From: Coxiellaceae bacterium UBA1530
GTDB lineage: Bacteria > Pseudomonadota > Gammaproteobacteria > Coxiellales > Coxiellaceae
Assembly: GCA_002323325.1 (NCBI GenBank)
Contig: DCQA01000032.1
Coordinates: 1-37,803 of the forward strand
Reading direction: 5' to 3'
DNA: 37,803 nucleotides
Both the position numbers and the translations under genes were made by a program. The notes below the pieces were generated by a model. That model searched no databases and was not told where the DNA came from. It saw only the letters and a program-made list of their open reading frames with translations. Shown piece after piece: positions 1 to 6,664 of the stretch; the stretch's first letter is position 1; each line of letters starts with the position of its first letter.

Positions 1-2
1 GC

Positions 3-89
3 TGGAATACGGTTTTCAATACGACGACCCTGACCTTGGATAAAATCAAGTTTGGCAAAATAGTGGGTATGTTATATTCTGAGCTGTAA
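3..89 (+). CDS. C-terminal end of an unknown gene (partial)
   Basis: The third forward frame is open from the window edge to a TAA at 87-89, giving 28 residues ending in KIVGMLYSEL. The other two forward frames stop within the first 45 bases. A good intrinsic terminator begins 18 bases after the stop, which supports this being the true 3' end of a plus-strand gene. The fragment is too short to assign to a family, and no function is proposed. Confidence 0.45.
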   Translation, partial: WNTVFNTTTLTLDKIKFGKIVGMLYSEL

Positions 90-106
90 TTTAAAAATTA
101 GATTGG

Positions 107-130
107 AACCCACCTCAAGAGGTGGGTTTT
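107..130 (+). terminator. Rho-independent terminator
   Basis: AACCCACC (107-114) pairs perfectly with GGTGGGTT (121-128) around a six-base loop, and the right arm runs into TTTT followed by a C/T-rich stretch. It lies just after the partial plus-strand gene. It also sits beyond the 3' end of the minus-strand crcB remnant, but the reverse side lacks a clear U tract, so it is assigned to the plus strand. Confidence 0.8.
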
Positions 131-147
131 CTCTCTCATGGATTGCC

Positions 148-439
148 TTAAGCTAACCAGCGCCCAAGAGCAATGCCACCATCAACGCCGAGTAAGCCAA
201 AGACTAGTTGAATCACAACATCAAACAAGGCTACCCAGGGATGGTGTTTTAAGAGTGTCAAAACATCTAATCCAAACGATGAAAAGGTGGTAAAGCCACC
301 TAAAAAACCAACCACTAAAAATAATTGCAGTTCCGGTTGAATACCGGTTGCGTATCTCTAAGACCAAGCCATCTATAAGGTGCGTAAAACATGGATGGAC
401 GTATAATCTTGCCTTTTGAGCCATCGAACATACTTGCAT
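148..439 (-). pseudogene. crcB: crcB/fluC fluoride channel remnant
   Basis: The minus-strand frame ending at TAA 148-150 encodes the C-terminal half of a CrcB/FluC fluoride channel. It contains the family hallmark GFLGGFTTFSSF, a second hydrophobic helix (VVIQLVFGLLGVDGG) and the usual short tail. This frame closes upstream at a stop at 358-360. The preceding part reads on only in another frame (from an ATG at 437-439), and even there just about 35 residues are available where intact proteins carry roughly 60. The first two membrane helices are therefore missing and a frameshift separates the rest. FluC channels are about 120-130-residue proteins that dimerise to export fluoride; this copy cannot make one. 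The identification of the C-terminal half is firm; the exact 5' limit is not. Confidence 0.75.
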
Positions 440-474
440 CTCAATACAGTTATGAGAAAAGAGTCCTGTTTGTG

Positions 475-1305
475 TTAAACACTTTGCAATGATAAATCAA
501 ACTCAACCCAAATAGGACAATGATCCGATGGTTTTTCCATGCCTCTAATCTCATAGCTGATTCCCGCATCAATCACTTGATCAATCATAGTTTCAGTACA
601 TAGAATTTGATCTATACGTAAACCTCTTTTGGGCTCACGATCAAACGCTTTTGTACGATAATTAAACCAGCTAAATAATTTCTCTGACTTTGGAAACACC
701 TTACGATACGTATCAAATAACCCCCATGATAGAAGCGTCTCGTACCATTGTCTCTCTTCGGGAAGGAAGCTTGTTGCTCCTTCTTTGAGCCATCGTTGAG
801 TGTTTTTTTCGTCAAAACCGATATCACTATATTCGGGAGCAATATTAAAGTCACCCATAACAATAATTGGGTCAGCTGGTGAACAATAGGTCTCCAAATA
901 ATTCATTAAGTCTTTATAGAATCTGCGTTTCGCAGGGAATTTTACTGGGTGGTCACGATTCTCACCTTGAGGAAAGTAGCCATTTAACACTTTTAGTATA
1001 CGTCCATCAGACAGCGAATATTGACCAATGATCATACGTCGTTGCGCATCTTCACTATCCGTTGGGAACCCCTTGTTAACTTCATTAGGTGGATTTTTTC
1101 CAAGGAGACATACACCATAATGACTTTTTTGACCGTGATAGTCACAATGAAAGCCTATACTGTTCACCATGGATAGAGGGAATTCAATGTCTTGCACCTT
1201 GCTTTCCTGTATACCAATAATATCTGGATTAAACTGTTCTTGAAGCGCTTTGAGTTGATGTTCGCGCGCGCGTATACCATTTATGTTAAAGGAAATGACT
1301 TTCAT
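475..1305 (-). CDS. xthA: Exodeoxyribonuclease III
   Basis: A 276-residue Mg-dependent AP endonuclease and 3'-5' exonuclease of the XthA (exonuclease/endonuclease/phosphatase) fold, acting in cytosolic base-excision repair. Family residues are all visible: N7 in the opening SFNING motif, E34 in IQESK (metal ligand), NGYFPQGE near 108-115, GDFN with D152 and N154, and the terminal SDH motif near residue 263 (Asp-His catalytic pair). Length and spacing match the E. coli enzyme (268 aa) almost residue for residue, so it is full length and probably active. It stands alone: the gene upstream is 335 bases away. Identification is essentially certain. Confidence 0.97.
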   Translation of the reverse strand: MKVISFNINGIRAREHQLKALQEQFNPDIIGIQESKVQDIEFPLSMVNSIGFHCDYHGQKSHYGVCLLGKNPPNEVNKGFPTDSEDAQRRMIIGQYSLSDGRILKVLNGYFPQGENRDHPVKFPAKRRFYKDLMNYLETYCSPADPIIVMGDFNIAPEYSDIGFDEKNTQRWLKEGATSFLPEERQWYETLLSWGLFDTYRKVFPKSEKLFSWFNYRTKAFDREPKRGLRIDQILCTETMIDQVIDAGISYEIRGMEKPSDHCPIWVEFDLSLQSV

Positions 1306-1640
1306 AGCAGAGCTCTTGTTGATTTATCATCGCTTAAAAACATCCAGTGGCGAGAGGTGCGTTTTTCACATAGCCGTAGATACTTAACTGAATTATATTT
1401 TTTCGAAAACTAACACAATAATTAGGCAAAGTGAAGATGAGTGAACTATGAAATGCTGCCGATAGATTCAGACAATGAAGACAATGGTATGGTGTCAAAA
1501 AAATTTTGCTGAGCATCCTTCTTAATATTGACGGTCTACTCTCATGAATCATATGACTTCTATCAGAAAAACTCTTCTTTACCACCTCAAGTTTTTTAGA
1601 TTGAATGAAAAATTTAGACGCACATACAAGTGCTAATAGT
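1306..1640. other. Intergenic stretch, no supported gene
   Basis: The 335 bases between xthA and the WD40 gene hold one minus-strand open frame (1334-1648) that overlaps the WD40 stop by 8 bases. Its predicted product is rich in Ser, His, Cys and Ile with no domain, signal peptide or coherent hydrophobic pattern, so it is not called. No convincing hairpin terminator was seen. The promoter of xthA presumably lies in the part nearest 1306. Confidence 0.5.
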
Positions 1641-2681
1641 TCATTCAAGATTCCAGCTCGTTACACCCCCACGAGAATCAAGTGCCGTGATAACACGATC
1701 ATCTTGCCGCCAGTATAACGCTACTACACTTCCTTCAAGAAGTGAGATACCTATTGGTCGACTGTTGCCATTAGGCTGAATCAACCAAACAACGACAACA
1801 CCATCACGTGACCCAGAAGCTAAGTACATTCCATCGTGTGAAAAAGCTAGCGTAGTTAGATATTTTTCATGAAAGGCTAAAATATCAGGCTCTGTTCCTT
1901 CAGGGCCATCTCCTTGAAAACTCCACAGCGTAACATTCTCACTGCCGGTGGTGGCCAAAAGACTTCCTGTTTTATTAAAGACGATCGTCGAAGGCTTTCC
2001 GGAATAACCGGATATTGTCGAGTCCTGGCCAGTGGAGCGTCGCCAAAAATGCACAGAGTTATCCTGACTCGCACAGGCTACGATATCAGAATTTGGTTGC
2101 AGCACCATTGATATCAAAGAACCCTTCCAGTTTAGTTGCTGATTCAGCTTACCCGTTGGCATATCGAAAAACGCCACGCGACCGTAACAAGTCGTTGCTA
2201 GCTCCTGCGAGCTCCACCAGTCGATCGCGCTAACTGTGCTCGGGTGTTCCTCAGATAACCAAATCTTTTTGCCACTGTCGTCATAAACACTAACCTGACG
2301 CCCGCACGAAGCCGCAAGCCAATGACCGTCATGAGACCATGCTAAATTTTCTACCCAACCACAACCGACATCGATATCTTGAAGCACTTGTCCTCGAGAA
2401 CAACACGAAACAACTGCTCGCCCATCTTGCCCTGTAGTAACAAACTTATTTCCATTTGGATGGATCCCCAGCGTCAACAAACCTCCGGCATGAACGTTTT
2501 GACGTGTCCATATCACCTTCCCTGTTAGGCCGTCAAACAGATAGACATCACCCGCTGAATCTGCAACTACCAGGTTTTTTCCATTGATCGACCAACCTCC
2601 AGCAATTGCATAATCACCAAGCACTGCACGCCAACTGTATTGCAGGACACCCGCTGCATGCTCTGTTGTCAAATCATGCAT
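1641..2681 (-). CDS. WD40-repeat beta-propeller protein (CobW partner)
   Basis: A 346-residue cytoplasmic protein (no signal peptide) made almost entirely of WD40-like repeats. Recurrent blades end in patterns such as DGHWLAASCGRQVSVYD, DNSVHFWRR, SENVTLWSF and SGSRDGVVVVW, spaced about 40 residues apart, enough for a seven-bladed propeller. Beta-propellers of this kind are protein-interaction platforms and no catalytic site is evident. The start codon lies inside the last codons of the upstream cobW-family gene (13-base overlap), so the two are translationally coupled. A WD40 protein coded directly behind a COG0523 GTPase suggests it acts with that metallochaperone, but this is inference. 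The fold is confident; the role is not. Confidence 0.85.
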   Translation of the reverse strand: MHDLTTEHAAGVLQYSWRAVLGDYAIAGGWSINGKNLVVADSAGDVYLFDGLTGKVIWTRQNVHAGGLLTLGIHPNGNKFVTTGQDGRAVVSCCSRGQVLQDIDVGCGWVENLAWSHDGHWLAASCGRQVSVYDDSGKKIWLSEEHPSTVSAIDWWSSQELATTCYGRVAFFDMPTGKLNQQLNWKGSLISMVLQPNSDIVACASQDNSVHFWRRSTGQDSTISGYSGKPSTIVFNKTGSLLATTGSENVTLWSFQGDGPEGTEPDILAFHEKYLTTLAFSHDGMYLASGSRDGVVVVWLIQPNGNSRPIGISLLEGSVVALYWRQDDRVITALDSRGGVTSWNLE

Positions 2682-4015
2682 TCTTCAAACTCTCTACGTA
2701 TGGTCGTATTATCAAGGTTGCGACCGATGAAAACCAGCTGATTACGTCGCTGTGAATCTCCCCATAAACGATCTGGTTGACTATCTAGAAGCATGTGCAC
2801 ACCTTGAAAAACAAACCGTCTTGGATCATCTGCGATACTGATAAATCCCTTCAATCGAAAGATATCCACTCCTTTTTCACGCAGCAACTTACTCAACCAA
2901 GTATTTAACTTGTTTATATCAACATCGCCATCTTTTTCAATCGCAATGGATCCAACCTCATCATTATGTTCATGCTGTGCCACCCAGGTGCGCTCCAAAC
3001 TAGGACTTATAATCTCACCTTGACTGTTCATTAGCTGCAGTGAAAATTCTATGGCCGTATGCTGGGCATACAAAGCAACATTCGTTGATTCCTTCAAATC
3101 TAATAGAAAAGTTTTCCGCCCTGGAGTTTCAAGGACTAAAGTAGAATGTATGCCAATGGGTAGCTCTTCTCCTGGGGAACAGAGCTTGGCAGATTCAGCA
3201 TACTTTCTCACACACCACTCAGCGCCTTCGTTCAGGTCAGAGTCCTCTATACCATGATCATATTTGATAACCAGTGACATTGTTGGGTCTGGCCCGTCAT
3301 CCAGGTTAAGCTCATAGTGACCAGCACTCAGCGCGTACACACCGGTCCATTCGAATGGATACTCAGGCTCGAGAAAAGACGGACGTCTCTCAAGTACTTG
3401 GTTAAGATCGAATGCATCGAGGTTCAGCACTGTGCTAATAGGGACATTTCCATGTTCAGTGCGAATTATTTTAGCCATTCGGTTCATTTCTTGAAGCCGA
3501 ACTTGGATTCTATCGAGATTTTCAGCATCGATAAGATCCGTTTTATTTAAAACCATAACATCAGCAAATGCCACTTGCTCTGTACTTTCATCGCCACGAT
3601 CTAACTGCTGTTCAATGTGTGCAGCATCGATGAGAGTAATAATGCCATCTAATGAGTAAGCCTCGTGTATCTCATCATCCATAAAGAAAGTCTGTGCAAC
3701 GGGACCAGGATCGGCTAATCCAGTTGTCTCAACCAGCACATAATCAAACTTGTCACGTCTTTTCGTAAGATTTTCAAGAACACGAATCAAGTCGCCTCGA
3801 ACTGTACAACAAATGCACCCATTAGACATCTCAAAGATTTCTTCTTCAGCGTTGATTACCAGTCCATGATCAATTCCAACTTCGCCATACTCGTTTTCAA
3901 TAACCGCAATGCGCTTACCATGCTCTTCACTTAATATACGATTTAAAAGAGTCGTCTTACCCGAACCTAAAAAGCCAGTGAGAATTGTGACAGGGATTTT
4001 CTGAAGAGTGTTCAT
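2669..4015 (-). CDS. CobW/COG0523-family GTPase, probable zinc metallochaperone
   Basis: A 448-residue G3E GTPase. Walker A is GFLGSGKT (14-21), the metal-binding CxCC motif is CICC (67-70), the switch-like ETTGLADP lies at 96-103 and the guanine-specificity NKTD near 160. The CobW C-terminal domain ends the protein, with the typical SQPDRLWGDSQRRNQ segment. The reading frame extends 22 codons upstream, but ATG 4013-4015 is preceded by AGGA about eight bases away and begins the canonical MNTLQKIPVTIL, so that start is chosen. Family members deliver Zn or other metals to client enzymes. The 448-residue form with a downstream WD40 gene resembles the ZigA/ZNG1-like branch rather than cobalamin-synthesis CobW (no cob genes nearby). 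The metal specificity is inferred. Confidence 0.92.
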   Translation of the reverse strand: MNTLQKIPVTILTGFLGSGKTTLLNRILSEEHGKRIAVIENEYGEVGIDHGLVINAEEEIFEMSNGCICCTVRGDLIRVLENLTKRRDKFDYVLVETTGLADPGPVAQTFFMDDEIHEAYSLDGIITLIDAAHIEQQLDRGDESTEQVAFADVMVLNKTDLIDAENLDRIQVRLQEMNRMAKIIRTEHGNVPISTVLNLDAFDLNQVLERRPSFLEPEYPFEWTGVYALSAGHYELNLDDGPDPTMSLVIKYDHGIEDSDLNEGAEWCVRKYAESAKLCSPGEELPIGIHSTLVLETPGRKTFLLDLKESTNVALYAQHTAIEFSLQLMNSQGEIISPSLERTWVAQHEHNDEVGSIAIEKDGDVDINKLNTWLSKLLREKGVDIFRLKGFISIADDPRRFVFQGVHMLLDSQPDRLWGDSQRRNQLVFIGRNLDNTTIRREFEECMI

Positions 4016-4115
4016 AAAAAGTTCCTTTTTTAATGTGAGTGGATCATGAAAGCTGACGATTAAAATACGATCTCTTGTCAAAAACTACAAGTATTAAATG
4101 ATGTCCATAAACATT

Positions 4116-4142
4116 ATCGATTGACTCTATATCGATGAGTCA
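4116..4142. promoter_or_regulatory. Interleaved palindromes upstream of the cobW-family gene
   Basis: About 100-125 bases upstream of the metallochaperone start, TGACTC (4122-4127) and GAGTCA (4137-4142) form an inverted repeat with nine bases between. It is interleaved with two copies of the self-complementary ATCGAT (4116-4121 and 4131-4136). This could bind a dimeric regulator. It does not resemble the usual Zur box, so no regulator is named, and chance in AT-rich DNA is possible. Confidence 0.3.
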
Positions 4143-4268
4143 TAGTGTCAGTGTGTTTAACCAGAATATGCGACTGTGGCTATTAACGAATGGTTAGACA
4201 ATGTATTTTTCTTGAGAAAAATACGATAACTCATGTTAGATTATGGAAAAGTTTGCACATGCTAAATT

Positions 4269-4853
4269 TTACTTTGAATATATTGACCTAAAAGTTAAGT
4301 TAATTCGAAGCCCTGATGCCCGTTTCCTTTTTGGTAAAGCGTGCAACCATTCCTTTATTGTAACCGGTCCCATGTATAAACCATCACCATTGCACAAACT
4401 TAACTTGATAATGTTCTTTCTATCTTCCACTGACTTAAATAAAAAATCACGTGACTGACCAAGACTAATCGATAAAATACCATGAGAGGCATCAATCTCA
4501 GGCTCATTGTCTTGATGGTATCCCATATAATGATCACCGTGACGGTAGACATTAATCAATACCGAATTCAGACCTGGAAATTTTTTGAGAATACGACCAT
4601 GTAAAAGACCAACTACTGGTGACCAAGGCTGAGGTAGACGGGTTATACCAGAATATCGATAGGTGCAGCCTGGGTCGGCCATCCAAAGGGATTCTCGAGG
4701 CACTGTAATACTTTTCCCGAACATTTTAAATGTTTCTTGCTCTAAGGGCAGTGACAAAATTTCCGTTGTTAACTGCTGCGACATATCCAAACTAACGAAA
4801 TGTGGAAACAAAAAACAATCAGGTAATTGACTCGAAACTAAATAATCATTCAT
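4269..4853 (-). CDS. AlkB-family 2-oxoglutarate/Fe(II) dioxygenase
   Basis: A 194-residue member of the AlkB superfamily, closest in layout to the short ALKBH2/3-like bacterial proteins. It contains PRESLWMADPGCTYRYSG, as in the nucleotide-recognition lid, then NVYRHGDHYMGYHQDNEPE with the H-x-D iron ligands, SISLGQSRDFLF, the distal iron-binding His in EWLHALPK, and the closing R-x-N-LTFR with the 2-oxoglutarate-binding arginines. Such enzymes oxidatively remove alkyl groups from N1-methyladenine and N3-methylcytosine in DNA or RNA. It lies downstream of cytochrome b561 with a 21-base gap. No ada-like regulator is visible. Full length, probably active; whether the substrate is DNA or RNA cannot be told. 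Confidence 0.9.
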   Translation of the reverse strand: MNDYLVSSQLPDCFLFPHFVSLDMSQQLTTEILSLPLEQETFKMFGKSITVPRESLWMADPGCTYRYSGITRLPQPWSPVVGLLHGRILKKFPGLNSVLINVYRHGDHYMGYHQDNEPEIDASHGILSISLGQSRDFLFKSVEDRKNIIKLSLCNGDGLYMGPVTIKEWLHALPKRKRASGLRINLTFRSIYSK

Positions 4854-4874
4854 TCTTTTCAGCCTATTAAAAAA

Positions 4875-5450
4875 TCATCTCTTTTTATATAAAGGGATTC
4901 TTCTAGCGATAATCCTCGGTAACATTCGAATCAATGAAGGATCTTTTCTCATCCAATGATGCCAATAAGCCACAAAAGCATGAATCACCACCAAAGCTAA
5001 AAGCACCCAACCTGCCCAGTGGTGAATAACAGTTGTAACTTTAGCTAAAGGAACGCTTTTTTGAACGAATGGCATTGAGACTTTAGTAAAGATGATACTT
5101 GTCTTGTACCCAGCGGCCGTTGACATCATCCAACCTGACACAGGCATAATGACAATTAATATTAAAATTAGCCAGTGACTCGCTCGAATTAGAATAGCCT
5201 GATAAGTCGATAAGGAATAATGAGTCCGAGGTATTTGATTAGTCCAACGCCAAATAAGACGTATCATTACCAATAATAAAATGGCTAGCCCTACAGTTTT
5301 GTGATTAGAAATCACCCCTACACCAACGTGAGTATATTGTCTTAGCCACCATAGCAATCCTGTGATAATTGAAAAATAAATCATGACTGCAATCAACCAG
5401 TGCAAGCATTGCGCCACCGCTCCCCACCTTGATTGACTATTAAATATCAT
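4875..5450 (-). CDS. Cytochrome b561 family membrane protein
   Basis: A protein of about 191 residues with four hydrophobic helices and the conserved His pattern of the CybB/bacterial cytochrome b561 family: HWLIAV in helix 1, SNHKTVGLAILLL in helix 2, SHWLILILIVIMPVSGW in helix 3, and IHHWAGWVLLALVVIHAF in helix 4. These histidines would ligate two b-type haems in the inner membrane. The family transfers electrons from ubiquinol, in E. coli to superoxide. The frame also has an ATG at 5469-5471, but only the second ATG (5448-5450) has a purine-rich GGGAAG upstream, and it starts nearer the family's usual N-terminus. The protein ends with a basic tail on the cytosolic side. Confidence 0.88.
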   Translation of the reverse strand: MIFNSQSRWGAVAQCLHWLIAVMIYFSIITGLLWWLRQYTHVGVGVISNHKTVGLAILLLVMIRLIWRWTNQIPRTHYSLSTYQAILIRASHWLILILIVIMPVSGWMMSTAAGYKTSIIFTKVSMPFVQKSVPLAKVTTVIHHWAGWVLLALVVIHAFVAYWHHWMRKDPSLIRMLPRIIARRIPLYKKR

Positions 5451-5596
5451 TTCTTCCCGTCCATAGCTCATTAAACAACGTAAGATATCCTTATGACAGC
5501 TATCTTAAATCAAGACTTTGAAAAAATACAAGCCGATTTCATAAACACTGATACCTCAATCAGGATAATACGCTGAATATAATATTTGAAGGTTAA

Positions 5597-5917
5597 TTAA
5601 GGTAAAACAACGCGTAAAACACAAACAACAAGAATACCTGATAGCATGGCAACGAATACACTGCGAGTCAGACATACCATCACAGCCGTGGTTAATGCAC
5701 CGAGCAACTCCGTAATGGAGCCGTACAACAGTAGTGGCGTGATAATTGATATCATTAAACAAGACGGCACATAACCTAACCAAGCTCGCATCCAATTACT
5801 CATTGTGACACGTCCTGCCAGCCAATAGCCCGATGAGCGCATTAGATAAACAACTAATGCCATCAACGTCAAGGTTATATAAGGGTTATGAATGACGGAT
5901 ATCACGACATGCTCCAT
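5597..5917 (-). CDS. azlD: AzlD-like branched-chain amino acid exporter small subunit
   Basis: A 106-residue protein with about four hydrophobic helices matching the AzlD/YgaH family (small subunit of the AzlCD/YgaZH exporter). Recognisable parts are the N-terminal helix with ALVVYLMRSSGYWLAGR, the conserved LGYVPSCLMISIITPLLL, where AzlD proteins carry a Pro-rich turn, and the LLGALTTAVMVCLTRSVFVAMLSGI helix pair. Its start overlaps the end of azlC by 32 bases, which means coupled translation and a fixed subunit ratio. With AzlC it should export branched-chain amino acids or methionine across the inner membrane. The substrate is inferred from the family. Confidence 0.85.
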   Translation of the reverse strand: MEHVVISVIHNPYITLTLMALVVYLMRSSGYWLAGRVTMSNWMRAWLGYVPSCLMISIITPLLLYGSITELLGALTTAVMVCLTRSVFVAMLSGILVVCVLRVVLP

Positions 5918-6605
5918 AGATACTACCTGCTAATGCGCCCAATACAATATGCCAGCCGTGATGTGTCACATGTGAGACATAGGCTGATACTACTCCAGCG
6001 ATCACTAATGGAAATACGTCACTTTTACCACGATACATAGACACGAGCATCGCTAAAAAAACCGACAAAAAAGCAAAATCCAAACCATAACGTTGAGGAT
6101 TGTGAATGAGAGGTGCCAAGAACATACCCAGTGTGCCACAACAAACCCAGGCAAGATAAAAAATAACACCTGAAGTAAAAAAATATCCAAAAAGAAACTG
6201 CTGATTTTTATACCGTCTGGACTTAGCAACTGTTAGAGCCCAATTCTCGTCCGCCACGAAAAACAAAGCCACGTACACCCGCCAGCCTGACAATCCCTGT
6301 AAAACATCAAAAATCACCATTCCCATCATCACGTATCGTAAACAGATCATAAAGGCGAAACTGATCAACGTTATCGATGGTAAAGGAGTCTGAGACCAGA
6401 AAGGGATACTGATCATCTCTAAAGCTCCTGCATACACCTCAGAGTTCATCAACCAGGCCTGCAAAAAAACAAAACCATGCTGGATCATTAACACACCGAT
6501 CACAAAAGCAAAACAACCCCCAGCTAATGCAATTCCTCCACTTTCACGCAATGCTGCTACAATACCTGCATGGATTGTATTCGAGTTAATATGATTTTTT
6601 GGCAT
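5886..6605 (-). CDS. azlC: AzlC-family branched-chain amino acid exporter large subunit
   Basis: A 239-residue polytopic membrane protein of the AzlC/YgaZ (LIV-E) family. Typical features are a short polar N-terminus, then helices beginning ALAGGCFAFVIGVLMIQHGF, a long loop with the conserved FFVADENWALTVAKSRR segment (family DE.(W/F)A motif), and C-terminal helices containing DVFPLVIAGVVSAY. It forms an operon with the overlapping azlD. The nearest upstream gene on the strand, the transglycosylase, is 60 bases away, so co-transcription with it is possible. No regulator gene of the Lrp type adjoins. Full length compared with the usual 230-250 residues. Confidence 0.87.
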   Translation of the reverse strand: MPKNHINSNTIHAGIVAALRESGGIALAGGCFAFVIGVLMIQHGFVFLQAWLMNSEVYAGALEMISIPFWSQTPLPSITLISFAFMICLRYVMMGMVIFDVLQGLSGWRVYVALFFVADENWALTVAKSRRYKNQQFLFGYFFTSGVIFYLAWVCCGTLGMFLAPLIHNPQRYGLDFAFLSVFLAMLVSMYRGKSDVFPLVIAGVVSAYVSHVTHHGWHIVLGALAGSIYGACRDIRHS

Positions 6606-6664
6606 CTATATTGCTCAAGTTAAGGTTCCGCTGTGAAAAACGCGGTAATACTACGGACGATCCA

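Noticed and set aside
1334..1648. A 104-codon minus-strand frame after the WD40 gene, starting TGAATG at its stop
   Set aside because: The product has no domain, odd composition and no hydrophobic or repeat pattern; the start overlap is likely chance.
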